Source: a virus
Strand: one strand, 5' to 3'
DNA: 64,000 nt
IMG/VR virus record: IMGVR_UViG_3300031162_001159
Coordinates: 1 to 64,000 of that record
Below the pieces are notes generated by a model. The model saw nothing but the letters and a program-made list of their open reading frames with translations. It searched no databases and was not told the DNA's origin. Below, piece after piece: positions 8,627 to 17,003 of this stretch (position 1 is the stretch's first letter; each line of letters starts with the position of its first letter). The translations under genes and the position numbers were made by a program.

Positions 8627-11209
8627 ATGCTAAGAAACTATACACACAATTCGTTACACAAATCATTCATTACACCGAAAAAGCTTGTGAAAGCAACAAA
8701 AAAAATGGGGTTGGATTTTGTGGGTATCTGTGATGAGAACACGATATCTGGAATGGTGGAGTTCTACAAGGAATGTAAAGATAAGGAAATTAAGCCGGTT
8801 ATTGGTTGTGAGTTCTCAGTTGGTGATGAAAGGTTTCCTCTGTTTGCTCTTAATAGAGATGGTCTTAACTCCCTAATTTCTGCTTGTTCTAAAATAGGTT
8901 TGGGAGAAACGTTGAGTCAAGAGGATATTGATATTCTTAAATCTAGTGATGATATCGTGGAATATCACGACTGTCAAACCGCTAGATATTTAGAGGGGGA
9001 TTACGATGAATTTAAATTAATCGTTGATTCAAACAAAGATATTGATAAAGATGAAAAAACAGAGATTAAAGAAAACGCAAATGCTCTCAAAAATTACGTT
9101 GATGAAGAGGCAATAAACAAAGTAAGGGCAGAGATTGTAGATCGCGTTGAAGACTACGGTCTAGCATCAAGACCAGTCCTCCCCTTTTTCTCTTGCCCAA
9201 ACAACATGGATCAAGATGAATATCTTCGTCACCTTTGTAGAGAAGGGTGGAGAGATAAGCTGATTGGTTCTGGTAAGATAGACACAGAAGAAGCCAAGAA
9301 GGAATATGCAGACAGGGTAAAATATGAATTAGAGGTTCTTCAAGGTGCTGGACTCTCTGGATATTTTCTTGTCGTCCACGATATTGTTAATTATGTAAGA
9401 GAGCAGGGTTGGATTCCGGGACCGGGACGTGGAAGTGCGGCTGGCTGTCTCGTCTCTTATTTAGTGGGTATTACCTCAACAGATCCAATATCTCATGGAC
9501 TACTCTTTGGTCGATTTTATAATAAGTCACGTAACACTGAGACTCGTGTTGAGCTTCCAGATATTGACTTAGATATTCCATCAGAGAATAGAGAACAGGT
9601 TCTTGACTATATCAAAGAAAAGTATGGAAACAGTAATGTTTGTCATATCGGAACATTCGGTACATTGCAGGGGCGTTCTGCTCTAGAGACTGTTTTTAAG
9701 GCAAGAACCAACATGACTTTTACAGAAGTCAAAGAAATGACTAAGATGCTGCCAGAAAAGGCTAGGGTCGAAGATTTAATGGAAGAATCGGAAGAAGATT
9801 CCTTGATCCTCTGGACTTTAAAACATAGGCCAGAGATTTTAAATAAATGGTGTCGTGTAAGTATCGATGATGAGACCAACGAGCTTAGATATCTTGGCGA
9901 TTATGGTGATCTTTTTGAAATCGCTGTTGAAATTGAAGGTATCTACCGATCTTATGGTAAACATGCCGCTGGTGTAATTATTTCACCTAGTGCTATCAAA
10001 GATATCATGCCTGTTCGTATTGATAAAGATGGGGATATTGTAAGTACACTGACCATGAAAGAAGTTGAATTTATGGGCGGTGTTAAGTTTGATATTCTTG
10101 GAGTTGATATTCTTGGTAAAGTCCTAAGTATTATCAATAAGAGCAAATTGATTCCCGGCATCGAAGTTTTAAAGGATTTTGACGATGAAGAGGTTTGGGA
10201 TCTAATTTCCTCTGGCAAGACCAAAGGTATATTTCAGCTAGATTCCAACACTGGTCAAACGTGGTCAGCAAAGGTAAAACCCAGAAATATTGATGAGTTG
10301 TCAGACCTATGCTCTATTATTAGACCGGGAACACTGAATGCTAAGATGGATGGAAAAAGTATGGCAACACACTATGTTGACCGTAAGTTTGGTGAAGAGT
10401 TTGAGTTCATTCACAAGGCACTTGAACCTATCCTAAAAGATACCTATGGTATTATTGTATATCAAGAGCAGAGTATGAAAATTGCTAGAGATATCGCCGG
10501 TTTCAGTGAAGAAATGGCTGATCAATTGCGTAAGGCTATCGGTAAAAAAGATGCAAAACTTATGAAAGAACTTAAATCCGAGTTTCTTGATGGGTGTAAA
10601 GAACAGGGGATTATAGATGATGATACGGCCTTGATTGTTTATGAGAATATCGAGAAGTCAAACAGATATTCGTTCAATAAATCACACGGTGTCGTTTATG
10701 CTGTTAACGCCTACTGGTCTGCCTACTGCAAAGTCCATGATATTAATTACTTTTTTGAGGTATATCTAAACCGTGCTTATAAGAAACCAAAATGGAAAAT
10801 TGAGATCAAAGACTTAGTGATGGATTGTCGCCAATTTAACGTGGACGTAAGACCGCCAAACTTGAGCAGATTATATGAAGAGTTTTTCTATAATGAAGGT
10901 GACAATGTTATTTACTACGGTCTTTCGAAGATAAAAAATGTCGGATCATCAGAAACTCAGAGATTTTTTGATGCTGTCAAGGAAGTTGAACTACAATTAG
11001 ATAGAGGAATAGACAAGTTCGATTGGACTGAGGTTCTGTTGTTGGTTCTGAGTCGTGTCAACAAGAAAATGGCAGAAGCATTGATACAAAGTGGTTCGAT
11101 CAATAGTAAAGAAATCAATATAGATAGGAATGAAATGATGTATGAGTATGAAACTCTTAGAAATTTACTTAAAAAAGAAATAGATTGGATGAGGGAAAAT
11201 TATGTTTGA
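8627..11209 (+). CDS. dnaE: DNA polymerase III alpha subunit (C family), 860 aa, lacking OB domain
   Basis: This is the replicative DNA polymerase. The N-terminus is a shortened PHP-like domain (about 150 residues) with THNS where active PHP domains have HxH, so its metal site looks degenerate. The polymerase core has GPGRGSAAG near residue 265, the catalytic LPDIDLDIP with D312 and D314, KGIFQLDS, VYQEQSMKIA, LRKAIGKKD and FNKSHGVVYA, all standard C-family blocks. The tandem HhH-like region (YYGLSKIKNVG) follows, and the protein then ends. Bacterial DnaE continues with an OB fold and a tail. A separate OB-fold gene lies at 13671 and a DnaQ exonuclease at 12305. Confidence 0.92.
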   Translation: MLRNYTHNSLHKSFITPKKLVKATKKMGLDFVGICDENTISGMVEFYKECKDKEIKPVIGCEFSVGDERFPLFALNRDGLNSLISACSKIGLGETLSQEDIDILKSSDDIVEYHDCQTARYLEGDYDEFKLIVDSNKDIDKDEKTEIKENANALKNYVDEEAINKVRAEIVDRVEDYGLASRPVLPFFSCPNNMDQDEYLRHLCREGWRDKLIGSGKIDTEEAKKEYADRVKYELEVLQGAGLSGYFLVVHDIVNYVREQGWIPGPGRGSAAGCLVSYLVGITSTDPISHGLLFGRFYNKSRNTETRVELPDIDLDIPSENREQVLDYIKEKYGNSNVCHIGTFGTLQGRSALETVFKARTNMTFTEVKEMTKMLPEKARVEDLMEESEEDSLILWTLKHRPEILNKWCRVSIDDETNELRYLGDYGDLFEIAVEIEGIYRSYGKHAAGVIISPSAIKDIMPVRIDKDGDIVSTLTMKEVEFMGGVKFDILGVDILGKVLSIINKSKLIPGIEVLKDFDDEEVWDLISSGKTKGIFQLDSNTGQTWSAKVKPRNIDELSDLCSIIRPGTLNAKMDGKSMATHYVDRKFGEEFEFIHKALEPILKDTYGIIVYQEQSMKIARDIAGFSEEMADQLRKAIGKKDAKLMKELKSEFLDGCKEQGIIDDDTALIVYENIEKSNRYSFNKSHGVVYAVNAYWSAYCKVHDINYFFEVYLNRAYKKPKWKIEIKDLVMDCRQFNVDVRPPNLSRLYEEFFYNEGDNVIYYGLSKIKNVGSSETQRFFDAVKEVELQLDRGIDKFDWTEVLLLVLSRVNKKMAEALIQSGSINSKEINIDRNEMMYEYETLRNLLKKEIDWMRENYV

Positions 11210-11444
11210 TTTGAATAGTGTTAAAGATGTTGTTAAGAAGGGTGGAACTGTAGAATACAGAGGTAATAGTGTCTGCAATTTAGAGAAGGTGCTGAATTAC
11301 CCATTCAAAACTGATACACCATATCAAGTAAATCTCGCAAAATCAAAATATAACAAGAAAACTGGTGAGTATGAGGGCGATGCTCTCTATAATGATCTTG
11401 AGGAAGCAGCAAAATACTTTATTGAGGAATGTAGAAAATCATGA
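11202..11444 (+). CDS. Hypothetical small protein, 80 aa
   Basis: It overlaps the polymerase stop by 8 bases and the next gene by 4. It is small and mixed in charge with a beta-rich middle (GGTVEYRGNSVCNLEKVL). No family is recognised. Because it is wedged directly behind the polymerase it could be a polymerase accessory factor, but nothing in the sequence shows this. Confidence 0.6.
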   Translation: MFDLNSVKDVVKKGGTVEYRGNSVCNLEKVLNYPFKTDTPYQVNLAKSKYNKKTGEYEGDALYNDLEEAAKYFIEECRKS

Positions 11445-11860
11445 AAACAATTATTTGTGGACCAAGAGACTTTAACGATTACGAAGAACTTTGTTTGGCT
11501 ATTCAAAAATCTGGAATCAAGATTACTCAGGTGGTTAGTGGTGCAGCTTCTGGTGCTGACAGTTTGGGGGAGAGATGGGCCAGAGAGAACAAGATACCTG
11601 TTGTCAAGTTCAAACCAAAATGGAACGATATATCCCATCCAAAAGCTGTAGTAAAGACCAATGCTTATGGAAAGTATAATGCACTGGCTGGTTTTATTCG
11701 GAATGAAGAGATGGCTATGCACGCACAAGCCTGTATTGCTATTGATACTGGTTCAAATGATGATATGATTGAGAAAGCAAAAGAAAAAGAGTTGGAGGTT
11801 TATTGTCATCTTCCATATGAGAGCGATATGATGGATGAGATGAAGAAGGTGAAGTTTTGA
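11441..11860 (+). CDS. SLOG/DUF2493-family nucleotide-binding protein, 139 aa
   Basis: The N-terminus MKTIICGPRDF followed by VVSGAASGADSLGERWA matches the DUF2493 (YspA-like) branch of the SLOG superfamily, Rossmann-like proteins that bind nucleotide-derived ligands. The central FKPKWN and GFIRNEEM segments are also typical. Phage copies are common, but their role is not established; nucleotide sensing or hydrolysis is likely. The gene overlaps both neighbours (ATGA and TTGA), so it is part of the replication operon. Confidence 0.78.
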   Translation: MKTIICGPRDFNDYEELCLAIQKSGIKITQVVSGAASGADSLGERWARENKIPVVKFKPKWNDISHPKAVVKTNAYGKYNALAGFIRNEEMAMHAQACIAIDTGSNDDMIEKAKEKELEVYCHLPYESDMMDEMKKVKF

Positions 11861-12315
11861 GCTTCTTTAATTTCTTTGATAGTGATACTAGAGAAAGACC
11901 AAGGCGTGTGACTATTGGGGATAATAGTCCTAGATGGTGTATTACATGTGGGGAAAAGATAGATCAAGACCCTAATAGTACCGCTATTGAATATAATTGT
12001 CCCAACAATCACTGGAATTCAATTTTTCATTATAGTGAACCGCAAGGGGGATATATACAAAATTGTCCAACTTGTGAGGCCACTAGAAAAACCACTTGTT
12101 CTGCTTGTGGGTGTGGTAACTGTTTAACATGTGGTCAGAGATTCTCTTGTGGTAGTGACATCATTATTAATCTAGAGCCTCAGCACCTAAAAATACCACA
12201 AACAAAAGATGACAAAACTATAAACGAAATAGATAAAGTATTAAAGTCTGGTATGTACCCAGACGATCAACTGATAGAAATAGAAATGATTTTAAAGGAA
12301 TATTATGCCACTTAA
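11857..12315 (+). CDS. Cysteine-rich zinc-ribbon protein, 152 aa
   Basis: Translation most likely begins at a TTG (11857) in a TTGA overlap with the previous stop. Cysteine pairs occur as CITC, NCPTC, CSACGC and CLTC followed by a further CG, enough for two or three zinc sites between about residues 25 and 100. No enzyme domain is visible; the C-terminal 50 residues are acidic and helical. It may be a nucleic-acid- or protein-binding adapter. The 3' end overlaps the DnaQ-like gene by 11 bases. Confidence 0.6.
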   Translation: MSFFNFFDSDTRERPRRVTIGDNSPRWCITCGEKIDQDPNSTAIEYNCPNNHWNSIFHYSEPQGGYIQNCPTCEATRKTTCSACGCGNCLTCGQRFSCGSDIIINLEPQHLKIPQTKDDKTINEIDKVLKSGMYPDDQLIEIEMILKEYYAT

Positions 12316-13003
12316 TTTAGTACCATACTGCATATTTGATACAGAAACTGGCTCGCGTAACCCCCACAACACTCAAGTAACTCAGCTTGCAGCTATTATG
12401 CTTGATCCCCGTAGCCTAAAAATTAAGGCTGGTGGCGAATTCAATTGCGAAATACGTGCATATATCGATGACGAAGTAGCTATCGAGAAGGGACTTGCCC
12501 CGCTTGAAGAGGACGCTCTGAGAATCACTGGAAAGACCAGAGAAGAGATTGATAAGGCACAGGAATTGACAATCGTCTGGGATAAATTCACAAGTTGGGT
12601 GAAAAAGTTCAATAAAAGCAATAATATTTTTACTGCACCTATTCCAGTTGGCTATAATATTAATAACTTCGACCTACCAATCATCAATAGATTGTGTCAT
12701 CAGTTCGGAAACGTTAGTGATAAAGATAAGCGACCAAATCTATTCAATGCAATTAGAAAGGTCGATATGATGGATGATTTGTGGATGTGGACAGAAAGTG
12801 ATCCAGAAGTCAAGTCTCTCAGTATGGATAACGTAAGACAATGGTTGGGTTTTCCAGAAGAGAGTTCTGCGAACGCACACGATGCTTTGCAAGACGTTAA
12901 GGATACGGGAAACCTGTTTATTAAGTTCCTGAAATATTATAGGAATATTACAAAAGAAACTAAGTTCGAGAATGCATTTGCTAAATCTGGGATGTATATA
13001 TGA
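12305..13003 (+). CDS. DnaQ-type 3'-5' exonuclease (DEDDh), 232 aa
   Basis: This is a proofreading exonuclease, the probable epsilon-like partner of the C-family polymerase at 8627. The ExoI motif FDTETG gives D12 and E14, ExoII is NNFDLP with D123, and ExoIII is HDALQDV with H192 and D197, completing the DEDDh set. The length fits free-standing epsilon-like exonucleases. The gene overlaps its neighbours on both sides. Since the polymerase's PHP domain looks inactive, this protein is the likely source of editing activity. Confidence 0.87.
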   Translation: MPLNLVPYCIFDTETGSRNPHNTQVTQLAAIMLDPRSLKIKAGGEFNCEIRAYIDDEVAIEKGLAPLEEDALRITGKTREEIDKAQELTIVWDKFTSWVKKFNKSNNIFTAPIPVGYNINNFDLPIINRLCHQFGNVSDKDKRPNLFNAIRKVDMMDDLWMWTESDPEVKSLSMDNVRQWLGFPEESSANAHDALQDVKDTGNLFIKFLKYYRNITKETKFENAFAKSGMYI

Positions 13004-13398
13004 AACCATATCTAATTCATGAAGAAGAATATACAGCATATGTAATCCCAACAGGTGGTCGCCGTATACCAAACAAGTGTGTATACGGTGATCCTATAGA
13101 TTTTAAAAAATTTTCCTATTTTAAAAATGGGGAATTCTATGGCTGCTTAAATCTAACAGAAAATGAGCACTATATCATAAAGGATGAGTTGGAGAAGTTT
13201 TGTAAAGCCAATGTTTTAGTGTTGCATTACTATAGAAAGTTGAAAAGAGGACACGTTCCGTGTTACAGAGAATTCAAGGTAAGCGGTCATTCATTACATA
13301 TGAGCCTACTTGATAAATTTTTAGAGGAGCACAAACTATTTGAACATATGGAAAGAAATCCTAACACTATAGAGGAAAAAAGGAAAAATGAGAAGTAA
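13000..13398 (+). CDS. Hypothetical protein, 132 aa
   Basis: It overlaps the exonuclease stop by 4 bases. It is rich in Tyr, Lys and Glu, with a central KGHVPCY-like segment (KRGHVPCYREF) and a helical C-terminal half ending in a charged tail. No motif or family is recognised. Its place between a proofreading exonuclease and an OB-fold protein suggests a replication-linked role by context only. Confidence 0.6.
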   Translation: MKPYLIHEEEYTAYVIPTGGRRIPNKCVYGDPIDFKKFSYFKNGEFYGCLNLTENEHYIIKDELEKFCKANVLVLHYYRKLKRGHVPCYREFKVSGHSLHMSLLDKFLEEHKLFEHMERNPNTIEEKRKNEK

Positions 13399-13687
13399 AA
13401 CATGTGATACCTACGGAAATGTAGCCAAGTATGATATGAGAAGACCAACTCACCCATACTCTGGAAAAAGAAGAGAGGTATATCAGGAGGGTTATTCAAA
13501 CCTTAGACCGCTACCATCATTAAGTGGACCCTGCCCATGTAGTGTCCCTAAAGTTGATGTAGAAATGCCATATTATAAAACTAATGAGGATGGAACAAAG
13601 TCGATAGCATATAAGACGGTTGCTGTTCCAGATACTTATAGAAATTGCTGCTTAAAAAAGAATAGAGTACATGAAAAGATTAACTGA
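13388..13687 (+). CDS. Hypothetical small Cys/Pro-rich protein, 99 aa
   Basis: The ATG follows AGAGGAAAAAAGGAAAA, a good binding site, and overlaps the previous gene by 11 bases. The protein has a GPCPCSVP segment and a C-terminal NCCLKK, so four or more cysteines could form a small metal site. No family is recognised. It overlaps the OB-fold gene by 17 bases. Confidence 0.55.
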   Translation: MRSKTCDTYGNVAKYDMRRPTHPYSGKRREVYQEGYSNLRPLPSLSGPCPCSVPKVDVEMPYYKTNEDGTKSIAYKTVAVPDTYRNCCLKKNRVHEKIN

Positions 13688-14180
13688 TCAAATAGCAAAT
13701 CTTATAAATGCAGATCGCAAAACGACAGCACCACGTACAGAGAAGGTTGTCAAAATTAAGAGAGCATTGGATAATCCGATGCAGACACTTAAAGATGATG
13801 AAAGATATATCTGCGAAAAAGAAGAAGAGTTTTTTGGTGTTAGTCTTACATATTCGGTAGCTGACACGGTTGATATAAATACTAGATATGACTGTGGAAA
13901 TGTTTTGAAAGAAGCACCTAGCAAGAAGAATGTTGTAATTGTTGGTCAAGTTTCAAGATGGAATGAAACTAAGGTTAAGAATGGAAAAAACGGTGGTAAA
14001 GACATGTGTTTTATCACAATTGAAGATTCTACCGGAAGATTGGACGTTGTTTGCTTCTCAGATGCCTATAATTCAGATGTGAAGGCTCATCTTTATTCGG
14101 GAAGCATCATCTTAATAGATGGCAGAGTGTCTGAGGATAGAAGATCCTTTATCGTTGATAAGGTTAAACAAGCGGAATAA
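13671..14180 (+). CDS. Stand-alone OB-fold protein (DnaE-like OB domain), 169 aa
   Basis: Residues of about 85-165 form a nucleic-acid-binding OB fold of the tRNA_anti type: VVIVGQVSRWNET, then FITIEDSTGRLDVVCFSD, then GSIILIDGRVSEDRRSFIVDKV. This is the layout of the OB domain that follows the HhH region in bacterial DnaE. The phage polymerase at 8627 ends before that point, so this protein may act as its detached OB module, binding single-stranded template. The N-terminal 80 residues are charged and unassigned. A repair or tRNA-related OB protein is the alternative, less likely here. Confidence 0.72.
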   Translation: MKRLTDQIANLINADRKTTAPRTEKVVKIKRALDNPMQTLKDDERYICEKEEEFFGVSLTYSVADTVDINTRYDCGNVLKEAPSKKNVVIVGQVSRWNETKVKNGKNGGKDMCFITIEDSTGRLDVVCFSDAYNSDVKAHLYSGSIILIDGRVSEDRRSFIVDKVKQAE

Positions 14181-14198
14181 GATCTCATGTTGGGATCT
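14180..14198 (+). promoter_or_regulatory. Hairpin in the ssb leader
   Basis: AGATCTC (14180-14186) can pair with GGGATCT (14192-14198) around the loop ATGTT, giving a 7-bp stem with one G-U pair. It begins at the last base of the OB gene's stop codon and lies 36 bases upstream of the ssb ATG. No T-run follows, so it is not a standard terminator. A leader structure controlling ssb translation or mRNA processing is inferred. Confidence 0.35.
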
Positions 14199-14234
14199 AA
14201 AAATAGATGTAGTTTTAAGAGGAGAGTTCAAGAG

Positions 14235-14579
14235 ATGAATATTTGTATTTTTACAGGAAGATTGACTAGAGACCCTGAGACCCGCGATGCGGGTGGCAAT
14301 ACCGTAACATCATTCGGTATGGCTATTGATGATTCTTATAAGAACAAGAGCACTGGTGAACGAGTTGACCAAGCTGTTTTTCTTGATTTTGAATGCTGGG
14401 GTCAAAGAGGTGAAGTTCTTTCCAGTTATGTTAAGAAGGGTGACGAGCTAAAGATTCAAGGTCGTGCCAAGCAAGATAATTGGGAGAGTAAAGAGGGACA
14501 GAAGAGAAGCAAGGTTCTCTTTACTGTAATGGACTTCGAATTCGGTCAAAAGAAGGGTGGAGGACAGAAGAGTGAGTAG
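14235..14579 (+). CDS. ssb: Single-stranded DNA-binding protein, 114 aa
   Basis: It coats single-stranded DNA at the replication fork. From the ATG at 14235 the protein begins MNICIFTGRLTRDPETR, the classic SSB N-terminus, continues with VTSFGMAIDD, FLDFECWGQRGEVLSSYVKKGD and ends in a Gly/Gln tail without a clear acidic DF tip. An in-frame ATG at 14187 would add 16 basic residues, but the AGGAGAG before 14235 and the family's usual length favour 14235. The 54-base leader is unusually long for this operon and holds a hairpin. The next gene overlaps its end. Confidence 0.9.
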   Translation: MNICIFTGRLTRDPETRDAGGNTVTSFGMAIDDSYKNKSTGERVDQAVFLDFECWGQRGEVLSSYVKKGDELKIQGRAKQDNWESKEGQKRSKVLFTVMDFEFGQKKGGGQKSE

Positions 14580-15342
14580 TCTCAACCGAAGACAATTCGT
14601 AAGGGTAGCCGGAGCTTTTCTGGCTACCCCTTATGTTTTGGGTAGTAATATTGCAGCACCTGTTAAGGCAAGTGCTCCTGTTGACTATATGACCAATAAA
14701 GAAGTTTTTGATTTAGTTTTTGAAAAACACTACTGGAATATGGGAAAAATCATTAAATACCCCCTAGATATACCTTGGGGCAAAGATCAGGAATCTGAAA
14801 CAAATGTTTCGTATAAATTCAATTATAATAAAGTCGAAAGATATATAGAGGGCGACTACCTAACTCTTCACCCCCATGAATTTAAAAGCGAAGAATCAAA
14901 AGTTCAAGGAGGTATAGATTGTCTACTCGGTGCTAGTCTTGATAGGAATATAGTGGTCTATGATAGTGATGCAGAGAAAGGGGAACTTTCAAAAAGACTC
15001 ATATCTCTAATAAAGATTGTTCATTCTAGGACAAGTGGTCGTAAGATGGATGTTTTATTGGTAGACAAACAAATAACAAAGATAGAAAATATTAAAATAG
15101 AAAAGGACACAACCTATTCTGGCGTTAAAATCATTCGTTGTGATATTTTCGATAGCAAATTTTTAAGGGGGGTCGAGGATGGAAGAATTCCAGAGGGTAA
15201 AAAGAGTATGGTTATTGGCCTAAGCTTAAAAGCCAACACTTCTATCAACGCGAGGACAGGCGGGTTTATCAACGTAGAGATTGATGGAAAAAATGCAATT
15301 GCTATTCTAGACAATAAGCAACTATCAATGGGGGTGATATGA
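14572..15342 (+). CDS. Tat-exported protein of unknown function, 256 aa
   Basis: A GTG at 14572 overlaps the ssb stop (GTGAGTAG) and follows a GGTGGAGG binding site; an ATG at 14557 is possible but lacks a site. The N-terminus SSLNRRQFVRVAGAF is a twin-arginine motif followed by a hydrophobic stretch and a KASA/P cleavage-like site, so export of a folded protein by the host Tat pathway is predicted. The mature part of about 220 residues matches no family I know; it is mixed alpha/beta with an IVVYDSD and a VLLVDKQ strand. It overlaps the first glycosyltransferase gene by 4 bases, linking it to the glycan locus. Confidence 0.65.
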   Translation: MSSLNRRQFVRVAGAFLATPYVLGSNIAAPVKASAPVDYMTNKEVFDLVFEKHYWNMGKIIKYPLDIPWGKDQESETNVSYKFNYNKVERYIEGDYLTLHPHEFKSEESKVQGGIDCLLGASLDRNIVVYDSDAEKGELSKRLISLIKIVHSRTSGRKMDVLLVDKQITKIENIKIEKDTTYSGVKIIRCDIFDSKFLRGVEDGRIPEGKKSMVIGLSLKANTSINARTGGFINVEIDGKNAIAILDNKQLSMGVI

Positions 15343-17003
15343 ACAGAAAAAAAAGAATCTTGTTCGTAACAGAGGCCAGTATTAAATCTACTGGCTATTC
15401 TGTTTATAGCAGGGAAATATTGAAGAGACTATATGAGAGTGGTCACTTTGAGGTTGCAGAGCTTGCGTGTTTCTGTGACCCTGTTAGAGATGAACAAGCT
15501 ATAAAAAATGTCCCTTGGCCTGTTATCGTAAACAAGCCGAGAGACCCAGAAGCTCTAGCTGAATACGAGAGTAATCCTATCTTTGAATTTGGCGAGTTCA
15601 ACTTTAACGCTGCCCTATTAAAATTTAAGCCAGACTTTGTGATGGATATCCGCGATTGGTGGATGCACGAGTTTCAACAAAGAACACGATCTGTCTTTCG
15701 AGAATATTATAAATGGGTTCCTATGCCTACTGTTGACGCATACCCACAAAATGACCAGTGGGTTGAGTCCTATACAGATGCAGACGCCGTATTTACCTAT
15801 TCAGAATTTGGTAGAGATGTCCTGCTCTCTCAAAGCGATAAGATCAACTTTATAGACATATGTGCTCCAGCAGCATCAGAATCTTTTAAACCAATTCCAA
15901 ACGCGAGAGAAAAATTTGGTGTAGAAGAGAGTGCTGTAGTATTTGGTACGGTTATGCGTAACCAGAAAAGAAAATTGTATCCAGATCTGTTTCGCAGCTT
16001 TTCAAAATTCATAAAGAGTAACAAGAAAAATAAAAACGCTTTTCTTTATTGCCACACTTATTACCCAGATCTCGGTTGGGAAATTCCTAAATTACTGCTA
16101 GAATATGATCTGACTGGTAGGGTTCTATTCACATATAAATGTGCGAATTGTAAGCATCTAACCTGCAACTTCTTCCATGATGTAAACACTCATTGTAAAA
16201 AATGTGGAACTTTCAATTTAAGCATGGTCGGGACCGATAACCCAATCGATGAAGACGAATTGGCCTATGTCTACAACCTTTTTGACTGTTATATACAATA
16301 TGCGTCGAATGAAGGTTTTGGTATGCCACAGGTTGAAGCTGCTTATTGTGGATTACCTGTTATTACTGTCAATTACTCAGCTATGAAATCTGTAGGAGCT
16401 AATATCAATGCCTATATGGTTCCTACGTTGGATCTACAATATGAAGCTGAAACAGGCTTAAAAAAGGCTATTCCTGACAATAGAGAATTAGTCAAGCTGT
16501 TTGATAAAATTTACAAGATGAGTGGAGAGGCAAGAGAAAAAAAGGGGCAGGAAATCCTTTCCCTAGCCAAGAAACACTACAATTGGGACGTAGCGGCTAG
16601 TAAGTGGATTAACTTCTACCTTAATGAGCCAGTTATCTCTGAGGATATGAGCACGACTTGGTTATCTCCACCTAAGATTCTACAATCTGGACCACCAATT
16701 CCAGACCATATCACTTCTCCAAAGATACAAGCAAGTTATTTGTTTGAAAAAGTTCTATGTAAGCCAAGTTGGGTACATGGTTATGCTTGGAGAAAAATGG
16801 TTAGAGATTTGACCAATAGAGCACACCTCAAAAGTGTTACTAATGAAATATTCTTCTTTAATGAAATGCACATCAAGGACAATAAATCTAACTTTATAAA
16901 CTATAGTAAGGAAGATGCCTATAGGCAGATGTGTAATTCTCGTGATCACTTCAATAAGTGGGAAGAAAAAAGATGGGAGATAATACAGAATGAGCAGCAA
17001 TAA
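15339..17003 (+). CDS. GT-B glycosyltransferase with inserted zinc ribbon, 554 aa
   Basis: This is a glycosyltransferase of the GT4-like class, expected to transfer a sugar from a nucleotide donor. The N-terminal domain opens RILFVTEASIKSTGYSVYSR. The C-terminal Rossmann half has GTVMRNQKRKLYPDL and the donor-site block SNEGFGMPQVEAAYCGLPVI. Between them, from about residue 268, four cysteines arranged CANC...C...CKKCG form a zinc-ribbon insertion, which is unusual for this fold. A C-terminal extension of about 110 residues is unassigned. It overlaps the Tat-signal gene and the next glycosyltransferase. Confidence 0.82.
   Translation: MNRKKRILFVTEASIKSTGYSVYSREILKRLYESGHFEVAELACFCDPVRDEQAIKNVPWPVIVNKPRDPEALAEYESNPIFEFGEFNFNAALLKFKPDFVMDIRDWWMHEFQQRTRSVFREYYKWVPMPTVDAYPQNDQWVESYTDADAVFTYSEFGRDVLLSQSDKINFIDICAPAASESFKPIPNAREKFGVEESAVVFGTVMRNQKRKLYPDLFRSFSKFIKSNKKNKNAFLYCHTYYPDLGWEIPKLLLEYDLTGRVLFTYKCANCKHLTCNFFHDVNTHCKKCGTFNLSMVGTDNPIDEDELAYVYNLFDCYIQYASNEGFGMPQVEAAYCGLPVITVNYSAMKSVGANINAYMVPTLDLQYEAETGLKKAIPDNRELVKLFDKIYKMSGEAREKKGQEILSLAKKHYNWDVAASKWINFYLNEPVISEDMSTTWLSPPKILQSGPPIPDHITSPKIQASYLFEKVLCKPSWVHGYAWRKMVRDLTNRAHLKSVTNEIFFFNEMHIKDNKSNFINYSKEDAYRQMCNSRDHFNKWEEKRWEIIQNEQQ

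Noticed and set aside
14187-14234. N-terminally extended SSB starting at ATG 14187
   Set aside because: The extra residues do not fit the family, and the AGGAGAG site is placed for ATG 14235.
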